From SZUA-365 sp049663345 (GTDB lineage: Bacteria > Bacteroidota > Ignavibacteria > SZUA-365), in NCBI GenBank assembly GCA_049663345.1, contig JBATDG010000118.1, positions 1-64,000 of the forward strand: a stretch of DNA of 64,000 bases, in the 5' to 3' direction. Of the stretch, positions 17,625-25,487 are shown piece after piece. Within the stretch, counting starts at the first letter, position 1, and every line of letters starts with the position of its first letter. The translations under genes were made by a program, and so were the position numbers. A model generated the notes under the pieces. That model had not been told where the DNA came from and ran no database searches. It was given only the letters and a program-made list of their open reading frames with translations.

Positions 17625-18488
17625 ATGTACAAGGCAAAGTTACATGATCATATGGGGTGCTACAAGATATTTTTCATGAAAACGGGGCTTTACAGCAAAT
17701 ACTACCAGGAAAATTTCTTTTCGCGTTGGTTCCGGAAAGTGGAGAATGTTGTGTGGAGAGGTATATTTGCATTCATGAAAGCTATTCTCACCCTCGGCCG
17801 ATTTTTCCGCGGCTCCATCCGCACCGCTGCGGTGGTCACTCTGATCACAATGATGTACGTCGGACTCACCCGCGTACTGCCTCCTTCATACACTCCAATT
17901 ATGTTCCTCCGAGTGTACGAGGGACTTCTGGATGGCAAGCCCGTCGGTATTCAGAAATCCTGGGTGCCGTATGCGCAGATATCGCCTGCGTTCTTCCGGG
18001 CGTTCGTAGGTTCGGAAGACGCACGCTTCATGCGGCACAACGGTGTCGATTGGAAGGCCCTTGAAAATGCCATGCGCTATAACCGTGCGCATAAGGGCGG
18101 AAAGGTACACGGGGCATCGACTATCACCATGCAGACGGCAAAGAACGTATTCCTTTGGCATGGACGCACGTATGTACGCAAGGCCTTCGAGGCCTGGTTC
18201 ACTTTTCTGATCGAACAGTTGTGGGGAAAGAAGAGAATTCTCGAAGTGTACGCCAACGTCGTGGAAATGGGAGACGGTATCTATGGCGTGGAAGCCGCCT
18301 CGAGGGCGTATTTCGGGAAATCCGCTTCGGAGCTGACCCGCAGGGAAGCCGCCCTGATCGCCGCTGTTCTGCCGAACCCCCGAAGATGGTCTCCGGCTAA
18401 GCCCACCGCGTACATCAATCGCCGTGTGACCTGGATCATGGGTCGTATGGGAGGCATCGCCCTACCCAAGGACAAATTGGTATTCTGA
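17625..18488 (+). CDS. mtgA: Monofunctional peptidoglycan glycosyltransferase
   Basis: 287 aa from the ATG at 17625, which has GGGGG 10 bases upstream; other in-frame ATGs at 17616, 17676 and 17775 are possible, and family members (about 240 aa) suggest a later start. One membrane anchor (AAVVTLITMMYVGLTRVL), then a GT51 domain: FVGSEDARFMRHNGVDW with the catalytic Glu, HGASTITMQTAKNVFLW, RKAFEAWFTFLIEQLWGKKRILEVYANVVEMGDGIYGVEAASRAYFGK. No transpeptidase domain, so it polymerises lipid II glycan only. The stop codon abuts the left 19-bp repeat array. Confidence 0.87.
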   Translation: MYKAKLHDHMGCYKIFFMKTGLYSKYYQENFFSRWFRKVENVVWRGIFAFMKAILTLGRFFRGSIRTAAVVTLITMMYVGLTRVLPPSYTPIMFLRVYEGLLDGKPVGIQKSWVPYAQISPAFFRAFVGSEDARFMRHNGVDWKALENAMRYNRAHKGGKVHGASTITMQTAKNVFLWHGRTYVRKAFEAWFTFLIEQLWGKKRILEVYANVVEMGDGIYGVEAASRAYFGKSASELTRREAALIAAVLPNPRRWSPAKPTAYINRRVTWIMGRMGGIALPKDKLVF

Positions 18489-18712
18489 ATCGATTTTGAA
18501 TCGAGGGCGAGATCGTTCATCGAAGGCGAGATCGTTAATCGAGATCGAGATCGTTAATCGAGATCGAGATCGTTAATCGAGGGCGAGATCGTTAATCGAG
18601 GGCGAGATCGTTAATCGAGGGCGAGATCGTTAATCGAGATCGAGAGCGTTAATCGAGATCGAGAGCGTTAATCGAGATCGAGAGCGTTAATCGAGGGCGA
18701 GAGCGGAAGGGG
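18488..18712 (+). repeat. Left 19-bp tandem repeat array (about 11 units)
   Basis: Eleven or so head-to-tail copies of a 19-base unit of the type GAGATCGTTAATCGAG followed by ATC or GGC. Two positions vary: ATC/GGC, and GAGATC/GAGAGC. The variants occur in runs (for example three AG units in a row), as expected from local unit duplication. It begins at the mtgA stop codon. It is inverted and homologous to the array at 19127-19447. No spacers, so not CRISPR. The 80 bases from 18713 to the next gene are unique sequence. Confidence 0.9.
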
Positions 18713-18791
18713 GTGTAGATTTGGTCTTGCTGTGTCAGAAGTTTTACTGTTAATTGGGTGGATCCATGCATCATCATAGGGAGATACAGGC

Positions 18792-19130
18792 ATGTTTCCG
18801 CATGAAGAACTCGATGTTTACAAAGTGAGTCTGGAATTCAATCAATGGGCCAAGCAGGTTTGCAGGCGTTTGAACTCAATGCACAGGTCCTTGCATGAAC
18901 AGATGATCCGCGCTGCTGATTCGATTGTTTTAAACATTGCCGAAGGTAATGGAAAGCGCGCTGGTGCTGATCGAAAACGATATTTAGAATCCTCCCGCGG
19001 TTCTGCAGCTGAATGCGCCGCTATAATCGATATCCTTCGCACGAGCGCGATCATTCGCAATATTGAAGCCGAGCACGCCAAGGAATTGCTCAACCGCATC
19101 GCAGCTATGCTCACGAAAATGATCCGATAA
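18792..19130 (+). CDS. Four-helix bundle protein (23S rRNA IVS family)
   Basis: 112 aa. MFPHEELDVYKVSLEFNQWAKQVCRRL, LHEQMIRAADSIVLNIAEGNGK and RGSAAECAAIIDILR are the hallmark helices of the S23/IVP family (TIGR02436-like), first found as ORFs within intervening sequences of 23S rRNA in Leptospira and related to Avd of diversity-generating retroelements. Function unproven; nucleic-acid binding is suspected. RBS GGGAGA 8 bases before ATG. The stop TAA (19128-19130) is itself part of the first unit of the right-hand repeat array. No reverse transcriptase or 23S rRNA gene is nearby. Confidence 0.88.
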   Translation: MFPHEELDVYKVSLEFNQWAKQVCRRLNSMHRSLHEQMIRAADSIVLNIAEGNGKRAGADRKRYLESSRGSAAECAAIIDILRTSAIIRNIEAEHAKELLNRIAAMLTKMIR

Positions 19131-19447
19131 ACGATCTCGATCTCGGTACGCGATCTCGATTTCGATGAGCGATCTCGATTTCGATAAACGATCTCGATCT
19201 CGATAAGCGCCCTCGATCTCGATGAGCGATCTCGATTTCGATAAACGATCTCGATCTCGATAAGCGCCCTCGATCTCGATAAGCGATCTCGATTTCGATA
19301 AGCGATCTCGATTTCGATAATCGATCTCGATAAGCGATCTCGATCTCGATAAGCGCCCTCGATCTCGATAAGCGCCCTCGATCTCGATAAGCGCCCTCGA
19401 TCTCGATAAGCGATCGCGATCTCGATAAGCGCCCTCGATCTTGATCT
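19127..19447 (-). repeat. Right 19-bp tandem repeat array (about 16 units)
   Basis: About sixteen units of the type GCGATCTCGATCTCGATAA, some shortened. The reverse complement, TTATCGAGATCGAGATCGC, differs from the left-array unit at about two positions, and the same GAT/GCC (that is ATC/GGC) alternation is present. The array therefore runs in the opposite direction to the left one. It starts on the stop codon of the four-helix-bundle gene and ends 8 bases before the end of mntP. Confidence 0.9.
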
Positions 19448-19454
19448 CTCTGTA

Positions 19455-20018
19455 TCAGATAACCCCCAGGTGCTCGAGTAGTATTCTCATTCCGATCAAT
19501 ATCAGAATGATTCCCCCGATGTATTCCATGTGGGTGCCGAACGAGTGTGAGACCCGCTCGCCCAGACGAATACCAATGAGCGACATCACGCCCGCAATGA
19601 TGCCGATCAGAATAGCGGGAAATATGATCTGCACATTGATGCATGAGAGACTGAGCCCCACAGCCAGTGCGTCGATGCTGGTCGCGACCGAGAGACTCAT
19701 CAATGCCCAGCCTCTCGTCATGTCTGTTCGCACCGTCTCGTCTTCGCTTCTGAAGGCGTTCCAGATCATGTGTCCCCCAATGATTCCCAGCAGGCCGAAT
19801 GCGATCCAGTGATCGGCGGACTCTATCAGCGAAGCGAACGTCGATCCGGCAATCCAGCCGAGGATGGGCATGAGAAACTGGAATAAACCGAAATGAAACG
19901 CCATCCGGAAGGTCTGCCTCGGATTCGCTTTCACCAGATATGCCCCTGTCGACAGCGATACCGCGAAGGCGTCGATGGCTAGAGCGAAGGCGATGAAGAG
20001 GAGGGTGAGAAAGTCCAT
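19455..20018 (-). CDS. mntP: MntP-family manganese efflux pump
   Basis: 187 aa with six predicted helices. MDFLTLLFIAFALAIDAFAVSLSTG and its internal repeat SLSVATSIDALAVGLSLS carry the paired Asp residues in membrane helices typical of MntP (DUF204). Exports Mn(II). The start is set where homology begins; the frame continues upstream to 20189 through repetitive intergenic DNA without similarity. Its 3' end nearly touches the right repeat array. No yybP-ykoY-type riboswitch was recognised upstream. Confidence 0.87.
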   Translation of the reverse strand: MDFLTLLFIAFALAIDAFAVSLSTGAYLVKANPRQTFRMAFHFGLFQFLMPILGWIAGSTFASLIESADHWIAFGLLGIIGGHMIWNAFRSEDETVRTDMTRGWALMSLSVATSIDALAVGLSLSCINVQIIFPAILIGIIAGVMSLIGIRLGERVSHSFGTHMEYIGGIILILIGMRILLEHLGVI

Positions 20019-20067
20019 TGGGCGCTTTGCTGCCTGCGAAGGATTGCGAAAGTTGATCCGGACAAAA

Positions 20068-20165
20068 TACGAGATACAGGACGTAGGATGTTGGATGTTG
20101 GAAAGCAAAACGATGTACGAGATGCAAGACGTTGGATGTAGGAAAGCAGAACGGTGTACGAGATG
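20068..20165. repeat. Two tandem copies of a 42-48 bp unit
   Basis: The unit begins TACGAGATRCARGACGT and contains GGATGT and GGAAAGCA before ending AACGRTG; copies at 20068-20115 and 20116-20157, and a third partial copy begins at 20157. Lies upstream of mntP. Similar motifs are typical of fast-evolving intergenic repeats. Confidence 0.6.
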
Positions 20166-20176
20166 ATTTAATGTGA

Positions 20177-20202
20177 CACGGGCCAGCATATACCGGCCCG
20201 TG
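20177..20202. terminator. Possible terminator hairpin
   Basis: CACGGGCC (20177-20184) pairs with GGCCCGTG (20195-20202) around a 10-base loop. It lies about 60 bases past the end of the large T9SS gene on the minus strand. No clear U-run follows. A second short hairpin GCCTCGC-GAA-GCGAGGC is at 20240-20256. Confidence 0.35.
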
Positions 20203-20264
20203 CTACGAAATCGTCTTCCTATGTCCTACATCCCAGATCGCCTCGCGAAGCGAGGCACGGAGCG

Positions 20265-23200
20265 TTACCGCACCACGACCATGGCTTTCGTGAGCGTGCC
20301 TGCTGCTCCGGTAAGCCGGTAGAAGTACATGCCCGGTGTGAGTCCTGTGAGTGGGATGCGCAAGGAGTGTACGCCAGCTTCGCGTAGTCCTTCGCTAATT
20401 ACGGACACCTCGCGTCCAGCGGCGTCGAAGAGCGACAGCCGCACAGCGGTGGAGGCCGGAAGTGAGAAGCGTACCGAGACGCTGCCGGTGGATATGGAGG
20501 CCGGGTTCGGTGCGTTCTGCTCAAGTGCGAAGCTCATCGAGGACAAATCGCCGGTACCGAGAATACTCATCGGAGAGAGATCAACGGTTTCGCTCTGCCA
20601 TGCATCACCCGCATTGTCGAATGACAGCAGGCGGTAGCTCCAGCCGCGCGAGGAAGGCACTTCGTCGACAAAGCGATAGCTGCCGTTGACATTGGCGGGC
20701 ATTACGCCAGCTGTCTGCCACTCGTTGCTGCCTTTTTCGCTGCGTTCGATGATGTAGCCGAGATCACTGACCTCTGTCGCATCACTCCAGTTCAGCTCTG
20801 CACGGTCATTCGCGATCCAGTTGGCTTTCGCATTGATGATGTATTGCTCAGGGAAGTACGGATACGCCATACCCCAGATGCCGTTGAGGTCGCCGAGTCC
20901 GACACCGGTCACGCTCTGCATGACAGGAGTGGAATAGCCGGGGAAGGGAGTCCAGATAAACTGATTCGGTACCTGGCGCCAGAGACGCAGCAGTTCAGGC
21001 TGCGTGATGCCCGTCTGTCCGCGCTCGCTGAGCGTGTAGTACAGCGTCAGGTTCGAGGTGTAGCTGCCTGCGGCCGAGATAATGTAATGACGGAAGGCGT
21101 AGCGCAGTCGCTGGATGTTGCGCGGCAGCCCGTACGGCATGAGGCGCATGCTGAAATTCTGCATGGTGCCTGCCGTTACATCAAGCTTCGCGATGATCTG
21201 TCCAATCGGATTGAAGAAGGAAACGCTGCTGCCTGCCGGAAGCGTGGAGACTGTCTGCACGACCTGATCCCATGGCTCGACTTCGAGAATCACGGGTATG
21301 GTGAGCGGTGAATTCAGAATCGGGGTTCCGGTCGAGGAGTTTGTTCCGGTGATAACGATTTCACCGGTATATGTGCCGACAGGTTTTGCCTGATGGGCTA
21401 TGCTCAGTGTAAACGCATCGCCTTCGAAGCCGCTGCCGTTGGTCATCGTGAGCCATGGCGTGCTGGTCGATGCGTTCCATGCGATGATGCCGGGACCGAA
21501 AGCTTCGCCGCCGTTAATGACGGGAATCTGCGCAGTGACAGCCACACGCTTGTAGGTGACCTTGATGCGCAGCGTGTCAGTGCCGATGGAAATCTTGCGC
21601 GGCTCGTACACTCGGTAGGAAACCGGGATCACAACGGGGTTATTCACTGCATGCGGATCGGTTACGGTGATGTTGCCGTAGTACCAGCCCGAGGTAAGGT
21701 TGCTGCGCGTCACACCTACTGTGAAGCTGCCGGCATTGACGCCGGTGGCAGGAGAAGGAGTGATGCTGAGCCAGGTCGGGACTTCGATGGTAGAAGAGGT
21801 CGCGGTCCATTCGATAATGGAACCGTTGCTGTAGGCATTCCAGACATCTACATCCTTTGTGGCAGGCAGCGGGCCATTCTTCTCCGTCTCAAAAGTCATC
21901 GCAATCGGATCGGTCATGATCATGCCCTGCGGGGGATTCGCATGCATTGTCCAGAGTCCGTCGATGTCGGAAAGGTCCAGCGTGAGCTTGTTCGCGCCGG
22001 TGTCGAGATTGGCAGTGCGGACGCTCCAGTTCGCGCCGTTGTCGGCGGACTTGTGCAGCTGAAGATTGGCTTCCGTCTGTCCGTTGAGATCCTGTGCCGC
22101 GTAATCCACAATCATGGTGACAGGCGCCATGTTGGGGTAGTCGTCGGTGATCTTGTAGTAGCGGAGAATGGAAGGCCGATTGCCGACCCAGATGTATTCA
22201 CCGCTGGTCATGGTGACACTGACTGTACCCGGCACCGCTGCCGCCATCGTCACGATCTGTTGGCCGATCAGCGTAATGCCGATTCCGCCGAAATTATTGT
22301 TGCCGCCATAGAACATGCGGGTCGAGCGGATGTCGCCGAAGAAGCGTCCATTGTTAACGTACGTTCCGAATTCTCCGAGAACGGCGACCTGCGGATCGTC
22401 GACATACAGCCATGCCGTCGGATTAATGGTCAGTGTGCCGTTGATTGTCACAGCGCCGCTGATGTGCTTGGACTGAGGTTGTCCGCCGTTGCTGAGCGTC
22501 AGGTTGAAATACGTTGCGGGCATGATCGTCTGCGCGGAGTTCCCGTTGTAATGAACCGTAGCGTCGCTATGGTCGAAATCCATCGCGCCCGTCACCGTCG
22601 GCGTATTCATCGGCAGAAGCAGTGTTGCGCTGGCATCCATATCGTCGCCGATAGTCAGATCCCCGGCACCGATGCCGTTCTGCGCATTGCCCGCTCCGTC
22701 GAGGGAGAGTCCCTGTCCATTCTCGTTGAATGTCCCTTCTTCAACAAACAGAAGATTGCTTATCGAGACCGGACCGTTCTGCGTAAGCGTAGCGCTGTTC
22801 TGCACATTCACATTCCAGAAAAACGTTCCAGCCAGATTGCGGTTGGCGGTAACTGTGCGGCTGCGGATCGAGCGCAGGTACGCAAGGTTGCCATCCGCGT
22901 CATTCGCGTCGCCGAGAGAGGGAAGAACCACGACAGTGTATGTACCATTGAGAAAGTCTGTGTAGAGCATCGGCGCACCGCTGCGCGCGAAGCCGAGGCT
23001 TTCGGTGCTTGCAAGAGAGCCGCTCTTCCAGCCGAACATTCCCATCGGGAAAGTGTTCTGATTGTTCGTTCCATGCGCCAGGCCATGGACGAAATTTCCG
23101 CCGCCGTCGCGGATGGCCAGGGCGTCCGATGAACCGGCGAAGGAAAGCGTATTGCTGCTGTGCGTGAAATACTGGTTGCTGTTGCCGTTGGCGGGTACCT

Positions 23201-24539
23201 GCACTCGCAGAAGGCCGTCCGAGGCGTCGAGATCCTGGATGGGTACGGAATAGATTCCGCCCACCACTATGATGGTGCCGGCCTGCAGATTGCTCCACAG
23301 CGCATCATTGGAGAATGTCACGACGGCGTAGGGATAGGTGCCGCCGCTGGTGGCGTCGGCGAGGGACCACCCGCGCATGTCGAGTCCGTCGCTGACGACG
23401 AAGAGTTCCGCGCCCTCATCCGTTGCAATGTTGCCGTAGGCGTTGAAGTACTCATTCACGATCACGCTCGGCATGGGGGGCGAATCATTTTCTATAATCG
23501 TAAGGGTATGAGTGGACTGCGCTCCGATGGAGGCGGTATTGCCTCCGGCAATATTCTGCAGACCAAAGACGAAATCCTCATTCCCTTCGAACAGGGCATT
23601 GTCGACAAGCGTGAGACTCACGTTCTGATCGGCACTGCTGCCGGCAGGGAAGGTGAGCGTCTGCGTGACGTAGGCGGGGTTGTTATCGGTGCCGTTCGTT
23701 GCTGATCCTCCGGTAAGGATAACCTGCACGGTTGTCGCGGCAGAGGGAGAGGGATTGGCGATGCTGACGGCGACATTCACCGTACCGGCTCCTTCGCTGA
23801 ACGAGGAAGTCGTGCTGCCGAATTCCACCACAGTCGGGGCAGCCGCGCCAAATGCGGTCACAGAAAAGTCGTCGATGGAGAGGCCATGATCGGAACCGGA
23901 ATGATCAGGGTCATACCAGCGCAGCATGACTTCGTCCCCGGGACTCAAGGTGATCGAAAGAGTCGTTGCCAGGGCGGTCTGGTTGGCCGTTGCGTTGCCG
24001 TCAATCGCTCCTGCGGTCCCGCCTGTGATCGGACTGACGAAATCAAGCGCAGTGACATTTGTCCAGACGCCGGTGGTGAGACTGGTCAGTCCTGAGCCGG
24101 TTTGATAAGAGAACGCGACGGTTTGCGCGACGGCAGCCGAGTTGCGCCACTGCTCGCCCGTATAGCCGATGGAGAGCGAGGTGATAGTCGCGCCGGTGTT
24201 ATTCACCAGACGCACGCCCCACCAGAGATTACCCACCGCTGCGTTGCTTGACCCCACAGATCCCAGCGCGCGGTCCGTCGAGGACGCTGCACCGAAGCTG
24301 TAGAGTGCTCCGCCGTTGCTGCTTCCCGTTCCTGTGACGATCAGGTCGCCAGTGCCCGTGCGTGCATGATACCAGCCAGCGATCGTGCTGTTGCTCACGA
24401 AGCTGGCCGAGCCGGTGTTGATCAGTGTGTTGAAGTCCTGTGTATACGGCGTGCTCAATGCCGAAACCGACACCTGCGCCATTGCGCCGGAAGCAAGCAG
24501 CAGCATCGCCACTGCGAAAACCGGGAACATTCGTTGCAT
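20265..24539 (-). CDS. Large secreted T9SS protein with Calx-beta domain
   Basis: 1424 aa. Start set at MQRMFPVFAVAMLLLASGAMAQ, which gives a good signal peptide and has GGGCAGGA just upstream; the frame extends 16 codons further. Residues about 225-350 match a Calx-beta domain (FSEGAGTVNVAVSI ... LFEGNEDFVFGLQNI ... THTLTIIEND). Next is a lamin-tail-like segment (VNEYFNAYGNIATDEGAELFVV, DMRGWSLAD), then long beta-rich regions. The last 80 residues form a type IX sorting domain (LEQNAPNPAS, VRLSLFDAAGREV, LTPGMYFYRL, TKAMVVVR). Likely a surface adhesin or matrix protein; ligand unknown. Confidence 0.85.
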   Translation of the reverse strand: MQRMFPVFAVAMLLLASGAMAQVSVSALSTPYTQDFNTLINTGSASFVSNSTIAGWYHARTGTGDLIVTGTGSSNGGALYSFGAASSTDRALGSVGSSNAAVGNLWWGVRLVNNTGATITSLSIGYTGEQWRNSAAVAQTVAFSYQTGSGLTSLTTGVWTNVTALDFVSPITGGTAGAIDGNATANQTALATTLSITLSPGDEVMLRWYDPDHSGSDHGLSIDDFSVTAFGAAAPTVVEFGSTTSSFSEGAGTVNVAVSIANPSPSAATTVQVILTGGSATNGTDNNPAYVTQTLTFPAGSSADQNVSLTLVDNALFEGNEDFVFGLQNIAGGNTASIGAQSTHTLTIIENDSPPMPSVIVNEYFNAYGNIATDEGAELFVVSDGLDMRGWSLADATSGGTYPYAVVTFSNDALWSNLQAGTIIVVGGIYSVPIQDLDASDGLLRVQVPANGNSNQYFTHSSNTLSFAGSSDALAIRDGGGNFVHGLAHGTNNQNTFPMGMFGWKSGSLASTESLGFARSGAPMLYTDFLNGTYTVVVLPSLGDANDADGNLAYLRSIRSRTVTANRNLAGTFFWNVNVQNSATLTQNGPVSISNLLFVEEGTFNENGQGLSLDGAGNAQNGIGAGDLTIGDDMDASATLLLPMNTPTVTGAMDFDHSDATVHYNGNSAQTIMPATYFNLTLSNGGQPQSKHISGAVTINGTLTINPTAWLYVDDPQVAVLGEFGTYVNNGRFFGDIRSTRMFYGGNNNFGGIGITLIGQQIVTMAAAVPGTVSVTMTSGEYIWVGNRPSILRYYKITDDYPNMAPVTMIVDYAAQDLNGQTEANLQLHKSADNGANWSVRTANLDTGANKLTLDLSDIDGLWTMHANPPQGMIMTDPIAMTFETEKNGPLPATKDVDVWNAYSNGSIIEWTATSSTIEVPTWLSITPSPATGVNAGSFTVGVTRSNLTSGWYYGNITVTDPHAVNNPVVIPVSYRVYEPRKISIGTDTLRIKVTYKRVAVTAQIPVINGGEAFGPGIIAWNASTSTPWLTMTNGSGFEGDAFTLSIAHQAKPVGTYTGEIVITGTNSSTGTPILNSPLTIPVILEVEPWDQVVQTVSTLPAGSSVSFFNPIGQIIAKLDVTAGTMQNFSMRLMPYGLPRNIQRLRYAFRHYIISAAGSYTSNLTLYYTLSERGQTGITQPELLRLWRQVPNQFIWTPFPGYSTPVMQSVTGVGLGDLNGIWGMAYPYFPEQYIINAKANWIANDRAELNWSDATEVSDLGYIIERSEKGSNEWQTAGVMPANVNGSYRFVDEVPSSRGWSYRLLSFDNAGDAWQSETVDLSPMSILGTGDLSSMSFALEQNAPNPASISTGSVSVRFSLPASTAVRLSLFDAAGREVSVISEGLREAGVHSLRIPLTGLTPGMYFYRLTGAAGTLTKAMVVVR

Positions 24540-24901
24540 TGTCCTGCCCTTTGCCAATGTCATTGATATGAGAAAATTCCAATGCACAAATGTACGGAAT
24601 TCTCTTGTATCGGAATATCATTTTACGTGAGAAAGATATGAGCGGAAGTAGCGTGGCAGGGATGTGATAGAGTGATGACGCGAGTGGACCGCCAAGCGCC
24701 TGCTCAGCGTCTTCGCCAGCCTGAGCGTATATCAAGGCCGCGACAATTTTGTGCTTACAGTGGATCGCTGAACGCCTGTGCTGCGTTTTCGCTGACATGA
24801 ACTTGTGGTTGGAACAGCGAAGCCGAGATAATTTGGTGCTGTCCGGGTACATTGGATATATTTGTCGTTTCTCTCTTGGTCATCTTTCATCCGGAATTCG
24901 A
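24540..24901. other. Divergent intergenic region with two degenerate hairpin repeats
   Basis: 362 bases between the T9SS gene and the SET gene. It contains two degenerate copies (24683-24713 and 24761-24792) of the GGACCGC...GCGCCTGCTC...GTCTTC repeat seen at 16284, and a TTTG/TAnnTTTG promoter at 24832-24864. I see no ORF with a credible start or homology here. Confidence 0.65.
24832..24864 (+). promoter_or_regulatory. Bacteroidota-type promoter for SET gene
   Basis: TTTG at 24832-24835 and TATATTTG at 24857-24864, 21 bases apart, resemble the -33 TTTG / -7 TAnnTTTG promoter of Bacteroidota. Transcription would start about 30 bases before the ATG at 24902. Confidence 0.45.
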
Positions 24902-25357
24902 ATGGGCACTCAGCATCCGCCGTTTCTTGAAGTTCGCGCATCATCCGTGCATGGTACCGGGGCGTTCGCCGCGAGGCGCATCCGCCGCGGCACACGCATT
25001 ATCGAATATCTCGGTGAGAAGATATCCTCGGAAGAGGCGGATAAGCGCTACGACGATGAAGCAGTCGAGTTTCCGCATGTTTGGCTTTTTTCAGTAGACG
25101 AGAAGACGATTCTAGACGGAAACGTAGGCGGCAGCGATGCGAAATATCTCAATCACTGCTGCGAGCCGAACTGCGAAACGGAGGTCGTCAACGGACGCGT
25201 CTTTATTTACGCGCTTCGTACCATACAGCCCGGTGAGGAGCTTACGTTCGATTATCATCTCGAATATGACGGTGAATACAACGAAGCGGCCATGCGGAAA
25301 TTCGCCTGTCACTGCAAGGCCTCAACCTGCCGCGGTTCCATGCTGGCACTGAAATAG
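24902..25357 (+). CDS. SET domain protein lysine methyltransferase
   Basis: 151 aa. Complete SET domain: VRASSVHGTGAFAARRIRRGTRIIEYLGE at the start, YLNHCCEPNCETEV (the NHxCxPN AdoMet/pseudoknot motif), GEELTFDYHLEYDGEY, and a post-SET cysteine cluster FACHCKASTCRG that with Cys of NHCCEPNC should bind zinc. It should transfer methyl groups from S-adenosylmethionine to protein lysine; the bacterial target is unknown. Start is the ATG after the promoter-like element; the frame is open further upstream without similarity. Followed by a strong terminator, so it is monocistronic. Confidence 0.85.
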   Translation: MGTQHPPFLEVRASSVHGTGAFAARRIRRGTRIIEYLGEKISSEEADKRYDDEAVEFPHVWLFSVDEKTILDGNVGGSDAKYLNHCCEPNCETEVVNGRVFIYALRTIQPGEELTFDYHLEYDGEYNEAAMRKFACHCKASTCRGSMLALK

Positions 25358-25385
25358 ACGCCCGATAGAAACTGCCATAAATAAA

Positions 25386-25411
25386 AACGCCCCTGGAATT
25401 CCGGGGGCGTT
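25386..25411. terminator. Intrinsic terminator after SET gene
   Basis: An 11-bp stem (25386-25396 with 25401-25411, one G-T pair) around loop AATT, with A-run before and T-run after, so it may serve both strands; the DHOD-like gene converges from the right. Confidence 0.85.
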
Positions 25412-25487
25412 TGCGTACAGCGTAACTCTGGTAGCTGTCCTAAATCCTAAATCCTAAATCCACGGGAGCGCGAAGCGCGAACGTGAC

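Noticed and set aside
18792..19130. Diversity-generating retroelement accessory protein (Avd)
   Set aside because: The fold family is related, but no reverse transcriptase, template repeat or variable repeat was found in the window.
18488..19447. CRISPR array
   Set aside because: Repeats are directly adjacent without unique spacers, units are only 19 bases, and no cas genes occur.
19111..20127. Long minus-strand frame encoding an Arg/Ser/Ile-rich repetitive protein
   Set aside because: It is a translation of the 19-bp array (RDRGRLSRSR repeats) read into mntP in the wrong frame; no RBS or family.
19455..20265. Manganese riboswitch (yybP-ykoY) upstream of mntP
   Set aside because: The region contains tandem repeats and no recognisable conserved riboswitch core.
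21393..23132. 579-codon plus-strand frame within the large T9SS gene
   Set aside because: Antisense shadow of a well-supported gene with Calx-beta and sorting domains.
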